A stretch of 64,000 nucleotides of DNA from Rhodococcus sp. B50 (GCF_013602415.1 NZ_WPAG02000002.1:4343480-4407479); one strand, 5' to 3'. Counted from the first letter of the stretch, positions 33,545 through 42,582 are shown. The notes: generated by a model from the letters alone, not told the origin. Program-made: numbers and translations.

Positions 33545-34261
33545 CTACGAGGCGGCGAATCCCTGCGAGCAGAAGTTCCAGACCTCGTCGGACGTGATGG
33601 GGCGGTTCGTGTTGTCGTCCCCTCCGCTGGACTGAGCGATGAACATCACGGTCTGCATCGTCATGGCAGCCATCCGCTTCGGGTTCAATCCCTCGCGCAG
33701 GCTGCCTTCGGCATCGACCTTCTCCATCAGCTCCGTGAACAGCGCGAGCATGGGCGCGTGCGCGACCTTCACCTCTGCGGGGTGGGTGAGCAGCAGCTGG
33801 GGAGCGAAGTCGGTGAACAGCGGTCGCTGGGCCGTGGGATCGGGCCGGGACGACTCGAACAGCAACTCCACCGCGACGCGCAGCTGATCGAGAGGAGCCT
33901 TCTCGCCGGCGGCAGCGGCGCGGATCTGGTCGGCGGAGCGGCTCAGGGCGTCCTCGAAGAGGGCGAGCAGCAACTCGTGCTTACCGTCGAACTGCAGGTA
34001 GAAGCTGCGAAGCGACTGCTTGGAGCGGTCGACGACCTCCTGGACGGTGAAGTCGGTGCTGCCCTTTTCCGTGATGATCGCCTGCGCGGCGTCGAGGAAG
34101 CGCTGGACGCGCTGCTCGGCGCGCAGTTTGGCGGTCCGGATGGAGCGCTCGACTGCGCGTTGCTTCCAGGCTGGTTCTTCGCTGGGGCCCGTCACTGCCG
34201 GAATCGCCCTGTGTCGCGTGGGGTGGACATAGGGGCACTGTACCGGAGGGTAGGGACGCAT
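33545..34261 (-). CDS. TetR-family regulator, candidate master regulator of the region
   Basis: Up to 238 residues; TetR HTH at about 52-98 (DFTVQEVVDRSKQSLRSFYLQFDGK) and a ligand domain ending at 238. ATG 34261 has AAGGAC upstream, but the first 22 residues are atypical and GTG 34195 (MTGPSEEP, 216 residues) may be the true start. A perfect GAGAATgttATTCTC lies 57 bases upstream in its own promoter, shared with the divergent ACAD operon: the usual sign of an autoregulated repressor whose site is then found before other operons. Effector probably a CoA thioester of the pathway. That role is inference. Confidence 0.88.
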   Translation of the reverse strand: MRPYPPVQCPYVHPTRHRAIPAVTGPSEEPAWKQRAVERSIRTAKLRAEQRVQRFLDAAQAIITEKGSTDFTVQEVVDRSKQSLRSFYLQFDGKHELLLALFEDALSRSADQIRAAAAGEKAPLDQLRVAVELLFESSRPDPTAQRPLFTDFAPQLLLTHPAEVKVAHAPMLALFTELMEKVDAEGSLREGLNPKRMAAMTMQTVMFIAQSSGGDDNTNRPITSDEVWNFCSQGFAAS

Positions 34262-34295
34262 TGCGGGACTGTCCTTCCATTTCCCGCACCGATTC

Positions 34296-34332
34296 GAGAC
34301 TATTACTATCTTGAAAAGAGAATGTTATTCTC
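34296..34332. promoter_or_regulatory. Perfect regional operator at the TetR/ACAD divergent promoter
   Basis: GAGAATgttATTCTC (34318-34332) is a perfect copy. GAGACTattACTATC (34296-34310; 9 of 12) is centred 22 bases upstream. The pair lies 35-57 bases from the TetR start and 44 from the ACAD start. Confidence 0.8.
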
Positions 34333-34375
34333 ATCGAGTACCCCAGGCTCAGCGCCAGGAAGGAGGCAAGTCGGA

Positions 34376-35374
34376 ATGCTTTTCGAGTTCGACTCCGATC
34401 AGCAGTTGTGGCAGAAGACCGTCCGGGAAGTGACGGCGAAGGAATGCCCGTCGACACTCGTCCGCACTGTCGTCGACAACGGAGCCGATCCGGCACCGTT
34501 GTGGAAGACGTATGTGGGCCTGGGCTGGACGGAACTGGTCGAGTCCGAGGCTGCGGTGGAGCTCGCGATCGTCCTGGAGGAACTCGGCCGGGCAACCGAC
34601 CCCACCCCTTTCCTCGCCACCACCACACAGTTCGCCCCGCTCGTCGCCGGCCGGACCCGACCCGATCGTGCGGGCGCAGCCGTGTACGAGGGCATCTCCG
34701 CTGTGCGTGACGCCGACGGCTGGCTGCTCCGCGGCACAGCGCACCGGGTGCTCGACGGCGACCGCGCCGACGACATCGCCGTCGTCACCGAGGCCGGTGT
34801 GTTCACCGTTCGGGCCGATCAGGTGTCGGCCCACCGCACGTCCGCCTTCGACCCGGTCCTGCACCTGGCCGACATCGTGTTCGACGACGTGCGGGTCGAT
34901 GCGGACCCGGACACCGACGTCGATGTGGAGAAGGCGCGGCACGTCGCTCTTGCCGGTCTCGCCGTCACCATGGTCGGCGCCTGCCGTCGCATCGTGGATC
35001 TCGCGCTCGACCACGTGCGCAACCGGCAGCAGTTCGGTGTGCCGATCGGATCGTTCCAGGCCGTCAAACATCGCGCCGCCGACATGCATGTCGCCGTCGA
35101 ACGCGCCCGCGCACTCGCGTATTTCGCAGCACTGACGATCGCAGAGGACGACCCGCGCCGTCGCCTCGCCGCCTCCATGGCCAAAGCCGCTGCAGGAGAA
35201 TGCCAGTCGACGGTCTTCCGTAGCGGTCTGCAGTTGTTCGGCGCTATGGGCTTCACCTGGGAGAACGACCTGCAATTCGCGCTCAAGCGTGCCCGGGCGG
35301 GGGAGCACATGCTCGGCTCCGCCGCGGACCACCGCGCACTGATCGCCGAGGAGTACCGTGCAACTCTCGTTTGA
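34376..35374 (+). CDS. Acyl-CoA dehydrogenase, small subunit of a heteromeric pair
   Basis: 332 residues with a reduced, divergent N-terminal domain and a normal C-terminal domain (RNRQQFGVPIGSFQAVKHRAADM, LQLFGAMGFTWENDLQFALKRA). Same design as the small ACADs at 20330 and 40269. AGGAAGGAGG precedes ATG 34376. The large subunit starts 17 bases before its stop. Predicted alpha2-beta2 enzyme for a bulky acyl-CoA. Confidence 0.88.
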   Translation: MLFEFDSDQQLWQKTVREVTAKECPSTLVRTVVDNGADPAPLWKTYVGLGWTELVESEAAVELAIVLEELGRATDPTPFLATTTQFAPLVAGRTRPDRAGAAVYEGISAVRDADGWLLRGTAHRVLDGDRADDIAVVTEAGVFTVRADQVSAHRTSAFDPVLHLADIVFDDVRVDADPDTDVDVEKARHVALAGLAVTMVGACRRIVDLALDHVRNRQQFGVPIGSFQAVKHRAADMHVAVERARALAYFAALTIAEDDPRRRLAASMAKAAAGECQSTVFRSGLQLFGAMGFTWENDLQFALKRARAGEHMLGSAADHRALIAEEYRATLV

Positions 35375-36533
35375 TTCCGACGTCGAAGAGTTCCGCGCCG
35401 AGTTCGTGGCCTTCCTCGACGAGCATCTGCCCGATCCGTCCGAGGCCACCGTCCGCGCCCGATCGAGCGCCGACGTCCCCGAATGGGCACGCCGTTGGCA
35501 GCGAGTCCAGTTCGACCATGGTTGGCTGCTGCCCGGCAATCCGCCCGAATTCGGCGGCCGCAACGCGACGATCCTCCAGCAGTACGTCCACCTCGAGGAA
35601 CTGTCGAAGCGGCGGATCTACCACAGCTTCAACCCGCAGGGCCTCGGCATCATCGCAGCCTCGCTGCTGTCCTTCGGCACGGAGGAGCAGAAGCAGCGCT
35701 GGGCGGTGCCCATACTCCGTGCAGAGATCACCGCAGCCCTCGGAATGAGCGAGCCCGGCGCGGGATCCGACCTCGCCTCCTTGCGGACCCGGGCGGTCCT
35801 CGACGGCGACCACTTCGTCGTCAACGGTCAGAAGGTGTGGACTTCCGGCGCCCACGACGCCGATGTACTGCTGACCTTCGTCCGCACCGATCCGGATGCA
35901 CCGAAGCACAAGGGGATCAGTGTCCTGCTCATCCCCACCGACCTGCCCGGCGTCGTCCGCAGGCCGTTTCCGTCGGTCGCCGACGGCGACGACCGCGATT
36001 TCAACGAGGTGTTCTTCACCGACGTTCGTGTGCCCGCCGGGAACCTCATCGGCGAGTTGAACGGCGGCTGGTCGGTCGCGAACGGTTCGCTCGGGCACGA
36101 ACGCACCCTGCTGTGGCTCAGTTTCGCCGACAGGCTGCAGGATCTCGTCGAGGACTTCCGACCCCGCACGGTGCTCGACCGCGATCGCTACGCCACCCTC
36201 GTGATGGATCACCAGGCGCTCAAGTTGCTCGGTTCGGCCGCGCTCGTCCGCGAATCTCGCGGAGCGCAGGATGTCCCGGCTCTGTCGGTGCTCAAGCTCC
36301 TCGGTTCCGAAGCGGTCCAGTCCGCCGCCGAACACGCCCTCGACGCGGCCGGGCCGGACGGTCTCGTCCATCCCGCGTCGACGTCGGCATACGTGCCGTG
36401 GAATCTCGACAACTTCTCGTCGAGCTGGTTCGAGAGGTTCGTGCGGAGCTTCGCCGGCACCATCGCGGGTGGCACGTCGGAGATCCAGCGCAACATCATC
36501 GCCGAACGCGTGCTGGGGCTGCCCCGTGGCTGA
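35358..36533 (+). CDS. Acyl-CoA dehydrogenase, large subunit of a heteromeric pair
   Basis: 391 residues: LPPEFGGRN-like PPEFGGRNATI near 60, GMSEPGAGSDLASLR near 130, NGQKVWTSGAHDADVLL near 155 and AGGTSEIQRNIIAERVLGLP at the C-terminus, where glycine again replaces the glutamate of EGTSEIQ. FAD and acyl-CoA motifs complete. GTG 35358 start overlaps the small-subunit gene. Followed by a crotonase with an 8-base overlap. Confidence 0.92.
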   Translation: MQLSFDSDVEEFRAEFVAFLDEHLPDPSEATVRARSSADVPEWARRWQRVQFDHGWLLPGNPPEFGGRNATILQQYVHLEELSKRRIYHSFNPQGLGIIAASLLSFGTEEQKQRWAVPILRAEITAALGMSEPGAGSDLASLRTRAVLDGDHFVVNGQKVWTSGAHDADVLLTFVRTDPDAPKHKGISVLLIPTDLPGVVRRPFPSVADGDDRDFNEVFFTDVRVPAGNLIGELNGGWSVANGSLGHERTLLWLSFADRLQDLVEDFRPRTVLDRDRYATLVMDHQALKLLGSAALVRESRGAQDVPALSVLKLLGSEAVQSAAEHALDAAGPDGLVHPASTSAYVPWNLDNFSSSWFERFVRSFAGTIAGGTSEIQRNIIAERVLGLPRG

Positions 36534-37317
36534 AAGCTACATCCTCTACGACGTCGCCGACCGGATCGCGACGATCACGCTGAACCGTCCCGAGGTGGCC
36601 AACGCCCAGAATGGTTCTCTGCTCGACGAACTCGACGCCGCGTGGACCAGGGCGGGCGACGATCCGGAGGTCTCCGTGATCGTGCTCCGCGCCGAGGGCA
36701 AGCACTTCTCGGCCGGGCACGACCTCCGCAGCGGGGAGCCGGTTCCCGACAAGATCACCCTCGAGATGATCTACCGCAACGAGTCCCGCCGCTATCTCGA
36801 GTATTCGCTGAGGTGGCGCAATATCCCGAAGCCGTCCATCGCCGCGGTGCAGGGCAGGTGCATCTCCGGTGGACTCCTGCTGTGCTGGCCGTGCGATCTC
36901 ATCGTCGCGGCCGACGACGCATCGTTCTCCGACCCCGTGGTCCTCATGGGCATCGGTGGGGTCGAATACCACGGTCACACCTGGGAACTCGGACCGCGTA
37001 AGGCCAAGGAGATCCTTTTCACCGGCCGGCCGGTCACTGCGGAGGAGGCCGAGAAGACGGGCATGGTGAACCGTGTCGTGCCGCGCGCCGATCTCGACAC
37101 CGAAGTGCGGGCACTGGCCGAGCAGATCGCGACGATGCATCCGTTCGGGCTGCGGCAGGCCAAGCGGGCGGTCAACCAGACCCTCGACGTGCAGGGCTTC
37201 TACGCCGCGATCCAGTCGGTCTTCGACATTCATCAGACGGGCCACGGAAACGCCCTGAGCGACAGCGGGTGGCCGGTGCTGATGAATCTCGACGAGATGA
37301 AGGACAACATCCGCTAG
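36526..37317 (+). CDS. Enoyl-CoA hydratase/isomerase family, atypical active site
   Basis: 263 residues of crotonase fold with an intact oxyanion-hole segment (HFSAGHDLRSG, GRCISGGLLL). Neither catalytic glutamate is in place: the CE position is Leu in SGGLLLCWPCD and the PEV position is Val in DPVVLMGIGG; Glu and His in VEYHGH follow. Related actinobacterial enzymes with a GVEYHGH loop are uncharacterised to my knowledge. GTG start; last gene of a three-gene operon closed by the hairpin at 37409. Confidence 0.85.
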   Translation: MAESYILYDVADRIATITLNRPEVANAQNGSLLDELDAAWTRAGDDPEVSVIVLRAEGKHFSAGHDLRSGEPVPDKITLEMIYRNESRRYLEYSLRWRNIPKPSIAAVQGRCISGGLLLCWPCDLIVAADDASFSDPVVLMGIGGVEYHGHTWELGPRKAKEILFTGRPVTAEEAEKTGMVNRVVPRADLDTEVRALAEQIATMHPFGLRQAKRAVNQTLDVQGFYAAIQSVFDIHQTGHGNALSDSGWPVLMNLDEMKDNIR

Positions 37318-37408
37318 CACGCAAGGGAATCCGCTACCGTTCTCGCTTTCCGCCGCGGCGATTGCGGTCGCGGATGACGAATCTGTCCGCGGATGGACAG
37401 CGCACGAC

Positions 37409-37447
37409 GTGTGGGTCCGACCCCGGCTGACGGGGCCGGACCCACAC
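37409..37447. terminator. Hairpin between convergent crotonase and SDR genes
   Basis: GTGTGGGTCCG (37409-37419) pairs with CGGACCCACAC (37437-37447), with an inner CCCC/GGGG extension. Lies 8 bases beyond the SDR stop and about 90 after the crotonase stop. Confidence 0.65.
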
Positions 37448-37454
37448 CTATGTC

Positions 37455-38222
37455 TCAGACCTTGCGGGTGACGCCGCCGTCGACGCGGATGATCGCTCCC
37501 GTGGTGAAACTCGAGGCGTCGCTGGCCAGATGGAGTGCGAGCGGCGCGACCTCCTCCGGCCGGCCCATGCGTCGCAGCGGAACGAAGGACGCCTCTTCGT
37601 CTTCCGGCGGAGCCCACGCCTTCGACAGGTCGGTGCGGAACGGGCCCGGAAGGATCGAATTGACACGCACTTTCGGTGCGTAGGCCTCGGCCAGCCCGAC
37701 AGTGAGGGCGTTCAGGCCTGCTTTCGCGCATGCATAGGGGAGTTCGCGCACACTCGCCGTCAGCGACCCTGCGGTACCGATGTTGACGATCGACCCTCCG
37801 TCGTTCTCCGCCATGTACTTGCCGGCGCGGACCGCGAGCCGGAACGGGCCTTTGAGATTCACTCCGAAGGTCTTGTCGTACAGCTCTTCGGTGATGGTTT
37901 CGAGATCCTGGTAGAGCGGTGACATTCCGGCATTGTTGACGAGGATGTCGAAGCGGCCGAAGTGGTCGAGTGTCGTGTCGACGAGTGCATTGCAGTCGTC
38001 CCATTGCCCGACGTGACAGGCGACGGGCAGCACCGTGCTGCCGGTCGATGCCTCGATCTCCTTCGCGGCGAGTTCGCACGCATCGAACTTGCGGGAGGCG
38101 ACGACGACGTCGGCGCCGTGTTCGGCGAGGATCTGGGCGATGGCGCGGCCGATGCCGCGTGAACCACCTGTGACGACAGCGGTTTTCCCGCTCAGATCGT
38201 GAAGAGAGTCAAGTTGTCCCAT
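37455..38222 (-). CDS. SDR-family dehydrogenase
   Basis: 255 residues, classical SDR: TGGSRGIGRAIA at 19-30, NNAG near 95, catalytic Ser in NIGTAGSLTAS and YACAK near 163. The C-terminal RVDGGVTRKV is standard. Single gene, divergent from a SnoaL-like gene over a degenerate tandem regional operator. Probably oxidises a hydroxyl on the pathway substrate. Confidence 0.9.
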   Translation of the reverse strand: MGQLDSLHDLSGKTAVVTGGSRGIGRAIAQILAEHGADVVVASRKFDACELAAKEIEASTGSTVLPVACHVGQWDDCNALVDTTLDHFGRFDILVNNAGMSPLYQDLETITEELYDKTFGVNLKGPFRLAVRAGKYMAENDGGSIVNIGTAGSLTASVRELPYACAKAGLNALTVGLAEAYAPKVRVNSILPGPFRTDLSKAWAPPEDEEASFVPLRRMGRPEEVAPLALHLASDASSFTTGAIIRVDGGVTRKV

Positions 38223-38253
38223 ATACGGATCATGCACCAGAACAGGGGGTCTT

Positions 38254-38289
38254 GGAAAGGTGGTTCTCTTCTGAAAGAATGAAATTCCG
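38254..38289. promoter_or_regulatory. Degenerate tandem regional operator, SDR/SnoaL intergenic region
   Basis: GGAAAGgtgGTTCTC (38254-38268; 8 of 12) and AAGAATgaaATTCCG (38275-38289; 9 of 12) are spaced 21 bases. Single weak matches, but the spacing equals that of the strong loci. Confidence 0.45.
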
Positions 38290-38309
38290 GACGAAGTCGA
38301 AGGAGCCTC

Positions 38310-38750
38310 ATGACGCCCGACGAGCTGTGCGACAAGTACGCCATCACCGAACTCCTCTACCGCTATGCGACGGCGGTGGACACCAAGGACTGGAGGAAGA
38401 TGACATCGGTCTTCACCGAGGATGCCCATCTCGATTACAGCTCGGTGGGGTATCCGCCGGGACCGAGGGACGACGTGCTCACACAGCTGCAGAAGGCTCT
38501 GTCGTACCTGCCGATGTCGCAGCATTTCATCACCAACATCGAGGTGGACCTCGACGGCGACCGGGCGACGGTGCGGGCGATGTTCTACAACCCGATGCAA
38601 CTCCCCGGTGTCGACGGCCTGACCTATTGCGGGGGCAACTATCACCACGAGGTCGTGCGCACCTCGGAGGGGTGGAAGAGTTGTCGCCTCGTCGAGGAGA
38701 GCCTGTGGTTCTCCAACCACCCCGACCCGGCGAAGAACGGGTCCCACTGA
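38310..38750 (+). CDS. SnoaL/NTF2-like protein
   Basis: 146 residues with the cone-shaped NTF2-like signature: ITELLYRYATAVDTKDW, VFTEDAHLDYS, and MSQHFITNIEVDLDGDRATVRAMF. Members include ketosteroid isomerases, dehydratases and ring hydroxylation partners; the catalytic Asp/His pattern cannot be assigned here. GAAGGAG precedes the ATG. A second NTF2-like gene occurs at 42157. Confidence 0.82.
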   Translation: MTPDELCDKYAITELLYRYATAVDTKDWRKMTSVFTEDAHLDYSSVGYPPGPRDDVLTQLQKALSYLPMSQHFITNIEVDLDGDRATVRAMFYNPMQLPGVDGLTYCGGNYHHEVVRTSEGWKSCRLVEESLWFSNHPDPAKNGSH

Positions 38751-38782
38751 TTGCCGATCGCAGGTCCGGGTAACCGACCGGC

Positions 38783-40249
38783 ATGGACCAGTCGGAAGCT
38801 CCGTTGCTCGACGCTCTCGAGCAGTACCACCGGCTCGATCGCTACGGCTTCTCCCCGCCGGGACACCGGCAGGGCCGTGGCGTCGACGAACGTGTCGCGA
38901 AGGTGCTCGGACGAGATCCGTTTCGCGCGGATGTCCTCGCCTCGGGCGGCCTCGACGACCGGCTCTCGCGCAACGGATATCTGAGCAGAGCCGAAGAACT
39001 CATGGCCGACGCGGTCGGGGCCGAGCAGGCCTTCTTCTCGACCTGCGGAAGCTCCCTGTCGGTCAAGGCCGCCATGATGGCGGTTGCCGGCAACGATCCG
39101 GGCGGCCTGCTGCTCGGCCGCGACTCGCACAAGTCGATCGTCGCGGGACTGATCTTCAGCGGCGTCACTCCGCGCTGGATCACACCGCAGTGGGACGAGG
39201 AGATGCACTTCTCCCATCCGCCGTCGCCACAGCAGGTCCGCGAGATGTGGGACGAGTATCCCGACGCAGCAGGAGCGCTGATCGTCAGTCCCAGCCCGTA
39301 CGGGACGTGTGCCGACATCGCGGGTATTGCCGACGTCTGCCACGAACGCGGAAAGCCGCTCATCGTCGACGAGGCGTGGGGTGCACACCTGCCGTTTCAC
39401 GACGACCTGCCGACCTGGGCGATGGACGCCGGAGCCGATATCTGTGTGGTCAGTGTGCACAAGATGGGCGCCGGTTTCGAGCAGGGCTCGGTGTATCACG
39501 TCCAGGGCGACCTCGTCGACGCCGCGCACCTGTCGGCCTGCGCCGACCTGCTCATGACCACCAGTCCGAATGTGCTGATCTACTCGGCGATCGACGGATG
39601 GCGGCGGCAGATGGTCGAGCGCGGCACAGAACTGCTCGGCGCGGCCCTCGATCTGGCGCGGACCACGAGGGACCGCATCGACCGGATCGAGGGGATCGCG
39701 GTGCTCGACGAACGCCTGCTCGGCGACGAGGCCTCCCACGACCTGGACCGCCTGCAGATCCTCATGGACCTCGACGAACTCGGGGTCTCCGGATACCAGT
39801 GCGCCGACTGGTTGCGCGAGCACTGTCACGTCGATGTCGGCATGACCGACCACCGCAGAATCCTCGCCACGATGTCGATGGCAGACAATGAGGACACCGC
39901 CGACCGGCTCGTCGAATCGCTCGAGGCACTGTCTCGGGTGGCAGAGTCCTTCGATCCGCCTCCGAGGATCGACCTGCCGAGCCCGGACGAACTGCAGCTC
40001 GAATCGGTGATGTCCCCGCGCGATGCCTTCTTCGGCCGGACCGAGATGGTCGCTGCCGACCGTGCTGCCGGTCGTGTCGCGGCGGAACAGCTCACGCCGT
40101 ACCCGCCGGGTATCCCCGCGGTCGTGCCGGGGGAGCGACTCGACCAGGCGGTCGTCGACTATCTCCGCAGCGGTGTGGGCGCCGGGATGAACGTGCCCGA
40201 CGCGACCGACAGTGCCCTCGACGAGTTCCGGGTGGTCGTCGAGGGCTGA
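38783..40249 (+). CDS. Orn/Lys/Arg decarboxylase family PLP enzyme
   Basis: 488 residues of fold type I. HRQGRGVD near 28, TCGSSLSVKAA near 87, RDSHKSI near 113, VDEAWGAHLPF near 198 and the PLP lysine in SVHKMGAGFEQGS near 226 identify the short group of basic amino-acid decarboxylases (SpeA/Cad-like, without the wing domain). Substrate could be arginine, lysine or ornithine. No evident link to CoA catabolism; it sits 32 bases after the SnoaL gene and could be read through from that promoter. Confidence 0.88.
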   Translation: MDQSEAPLLDALEQYHRLDRYGFSPPGHRQGRGVDERVAKVLGRDPFRADVLASGGLDDRLSRNGYLSRAEELMADAVGAEQAFFSTCGSSLSVKAAMMAVAGNDPGGLLLGRDSHKSIVAGLIFSGVTPRWITPQWDEEMHFSHPPSPQQVREMWDEYPDAAGALIVSPSPYGTCADIAGIADVCHERGKPLIVDEAWGAHLPFHDDLPTWAMDAGADICVVSVHKMGAGFEQGSVYHVQGDLVDAAHLSACADLLMTTSPNVLIYSAIDGWRRQMVERGTELLGAALDLARTTRDRIDRIEGIAVLDERLLGDEASHDLDRLQILMDLDELGVSGYQCADWLREHCHVDVGMTDHRRILATMSMADNEDTADRLVESLEALSRVAESFDPPPRIDLPSPDELQLESVMSPRDAFFGRTEMVAADRAAGRVAAEQLTPYPPGIPAVVPGERLDQAVVDYLRSGVGAGMNVPDATDSALDEFRVVVEG

Positions 40250-40268
40250 CGTCGGACCGGACCAGGCG

Positions 40269-41075
40269 TCAGAGGTGGACCAGGCGCGGAGCCGAGCCCT
40301 CGGACCGGATGATCGCGCCGGCCTCGCGGGTCAGTTCGCGTGAACTGCCGAGCAGGCCGTCGAGCACCAGCGCGCGCTTGATATGCCGATGCAGGTCGTG
40401 CTCGGCGGTGAAACCGATCCCACCGAGGACCTGCTGGCAGTGCCGTGCGGCAATGATCGCCGCACGGCCGGCGGCGGCCTTCGCCAGCAGGGAACCGAGC
40501 TCGTCGGTGGCTGCACGTAGGGTGGCTTCTGCTCCCTCGACGGCGACGTATGTCTCGGCGAGCCGGTGCCGCACGGCTTGGAACCCGGCGATCGGCTTGC
40601 CGAACTGGGTGCGGTCGAGAGCGTGTGTGCGGGCCAGATCGAGCATCGCCCGGCTCGTTCCGACCAGCCACCAGCCGAGTGCGCGACGCGCCGCGGCGAC
40701 CGGCACGGGATCACCCGAACGGGCTGTCGCGATCGGCAGTTCGGCGTCGAGGGCGGTGGTGCCCCGGTCCTCGCGCGCCCATTCGATCCACCGTCCACCG
40801 GTGTAGGGGAGCGGGACGACCCCACCGGCTGCGCGACCCGCATCGACGAGCACGACGTCGTTGATCACCGGAGCATGAGCGCCGGTCTCGCCGAGCAACC
40901 GGAACACCATGGGGATGGTGTCCTCGGGCATCTCGGTGAGCATGTCGTGCCAGCCCAGGTCGATCAGGGCCGTGTCGAGAGCGGCACCGGTTGTGCTCTC
41001 CATGGTCTTGCGCAGTGCGTCCTCGAGCAGGCCGAGATCCGAATCCGGCGCCGATGCAGTGCTGTAGGTCGTCAC
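40269..41075 (-). CDS. Acyl-CoA dehydrogenase, small subunit of a heteromeric pair
   Basis: 268 residues, the shortest of the three small ACADs. Only the C-terminal domain is clearly ACAD (LDRTQFGKPIAGFQAVRHRLAETYV, QQVLGGIGFTAEHDLHRHIKRAL). The GTG start overlaps the stop of the large subunit (GTGA), so translation is coupled. Last gene of a four-gene operon: amidohydrolase, NTF2-like, large ACAD, small ACAD. Confidence 0.87.
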   Translation of the reverse strand: MTTYSTASAPDSDLGLLEDALRKTMESTTGAALDTALIDLGWHDMLTEMPEDTIPMVFRLLGETGAHAPVINDVVLVDAGRAAGGVVPLPYTGGRWIEWAREDRGTTALDAELPIATARSGDPVPVAAARRALGWWLVGTSRAMLDLARTHALDRTQFGKPIAGFQAVRHRLAETYVAVEGAEATLRAATDELGSLLAKAAAGRAAIIAARHCQQVLGGIGFTAEHDLHRHIKRALVLDGLLGSSRELTREAGAIIRSEGSAPRLVHL

Positions 41076-42160
41076 TCCGCCCCCAGATCGAGAAGTCGGC
41101 GCGCGACGATGTTGCGTTGGATCTCGGCCGTGCCGCCGTAGATCGTCGCCGCACGGGAATACAGGAATTCGGTCCGCCATTCGACGTCGGACAGTTCGAG
41201 CACGCCGGGCAGCAGATCTCGGGCGGTGTCGAACAACTGCTGTTCGGCGGTCGCGAGGAGGATCTTGTCGACCGACGTCTCGGGACCGAGCGGTGCGCCC
41301 GACGCGAGTCGCTGCTGGGTCGCGAGCGACCGGCACCGCACGGTGTGCAGTGCGAGGTAGGCCGCACCGAGTTCGTCGTCGGCCGCCGAATCCGTCTCGT
41401 CCACAAGTCGATCCAGCCGCGTGAACAGATAGGCGATGCGGTGCCAGAAGCACGTCGATCGTTCGTGCGGCAGCAGATCCATCGCGAGCTTCCAGCCGTC
41501 ACCGGGATTGCCCAGCATCCGGTCGGCCGGAACGACCACGTCGTCGAAGTACACCTCGGCGAACTCGTCGACGCCGTGCATCGTGCGCAGCGGTCGGACG
41601 GTGATGCCCGGGGTGTCCATGTCGACGAAGAAGGCGGTGATGCCCTTGTGTCCCGGTGCCGTTCGGGTGAGCAGCACGCAGCGGGAGGCGAACTGCGCGA
41701 GCGACGTCCAGACCTTCTGCCCGTTGATCACCCAGTCGTCGCCGCGCTGTTCGGCCCGGGTGGACAGCGACGCGAGGTCGCTGCCCGATCCGGGCTCCGA
41801 GAAGCCCTGGCACCACTGTTCTTCGCCGCGCAACAGTTTCGGCACCATCTCCGCCGCGAGCTCGGGTCGCGCGTAGGAGATCATGGTGGGTGCCAGTACC
41901 TCGATCATCGAATAGATGCCCGGTTCTGCGAGATCGCGCGTCGCGACCTCTTCGCCGAGCACGGCACGCAGGACGGCGTCGCCGCCGAGCCCGCCGACCT
42001 CCTCGGGCCAGCCGTAGCGCATCCAGCCCGCGTCGAAGAGTTCCCGTCGCACGCGAGCGAGTTGTTCGACCTGGGCGTCGAACGAGTGATCCGGGCCGGG
42101 GGTCAGATCGTTCTCGTCGAGCCAGGCGCGGACGGCGGTCCTGAACTCGGTGATGTTCAT
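41072..42160 (-). CDS. Acyl-CoA dehydrogenase, large subunit of a heteromeric pair
   Basis: 362 residues: RYGWPEEVGGLGG near 48, FSEPGSGSDLASLS near 122, NGQKVWTSLAQFASRCVLL near 148 and IYGGTAEIQRNIVARRLL near the end, with Gly for the Glu of EGTSEIQ. Full-length ACAD whose partner is the short gene downstream. ATGA overlap with the NTF2-like gene upstream. Confidence 0.92.
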   Translation of the reverse strand: MNITEFRTAVRAWLDENDLTPGPDHSFDAQVEQLARVRRELFDAGWMRYGWPEEVGGLGGDAVLRAVLGEEVATRDLAEPGIYSMIEVLAPTMISYARPELAAEMVPKLLRGEEQWCQGFSEPGSGSDLASLSTRAEQRGDDWVINGQKVWTSLAQFASRCVLLTRTAPGHKGITAFFVDMDTPGITVRPLRTMHGVDEFAEVYFDDVVVPADRMLGNPGDGWKLAMDLLPHERSTCFWHRIAYLFTRLDRLVDETDSAADDELGAAYLALHTVRCRSLATQQRLASGAPLGPETSVDKILLATAEQQLFDTARDLLPGVLELSDVEWRTEFLYSRAATIYGGTAEIQRNIVARRLLDLGAE

Positions 42161-42582
42161 GCCGGTTCGAAGGCGTGGGGGATGCCGGAGTCGTGGGTTC
42201 CGCTGCGGCGGATGAAGGTCATTGCGCGGGTGCGCAGACGCCAGCCGTCGGCCGTGCGGACGTAGGTGTCGTTGTAGTAGCCGATCCGCATGTCGTGGGT
42301 GGAATGCTCGACGAAGCACAACGGCTGGGTGCCGGTCGCGGTATCGCCGTCGATGTCGATGAGGGCCGTGCCCGTCATGAACAGGCCCTTCGGTGCGGCC
42401 GCGACGAGCTCGGGGAACCGGTCGAGCGGGAATGCGTCGCCGAATGCGCTGTAGGTGCCGTCGGGGGTGAACACCGAGACGACGCCCTCGACGTCGTTCT
42501 TCGTCATGTTCACTGCGTAGCGGGCGAGCAGCTGGTTGATCTCGACGAGATCGTCGGTGATCGAACGGTCAGTTGTGGACAT
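42157..42582 (-). CDS. SnoaL/NTF2-like protein
   Basis: 141 residues: INQLLARYAVNMTKNDVEGVVSVFTPDGTYSAFGD at the start and CFVEHSTHDMRIGYYNDTYVRTADGWRL later, the NTF2-like fold with a polar pocket. May be an isomerase, dehydratase or non-catalytic binding protein. Overlaps the amidohydrolase by 14 bases and the large ACAD by 4, so it is part of a tight operon. Function not assignable. Confidence 0.82.
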   Translation of the reverse strand: MSTTDRSITDDLVEINQLLARYAVNMTKNDVEGVVSVFTPDGTYSAFGDAFPLDRFPELVAAAPKGLFMTGTALIDIDGDTATGTQPLCFVEHSTHDMRIGYYNDTYVRTADGWRLRTRAMTFIRRSGTHDSGIPHAFEPA

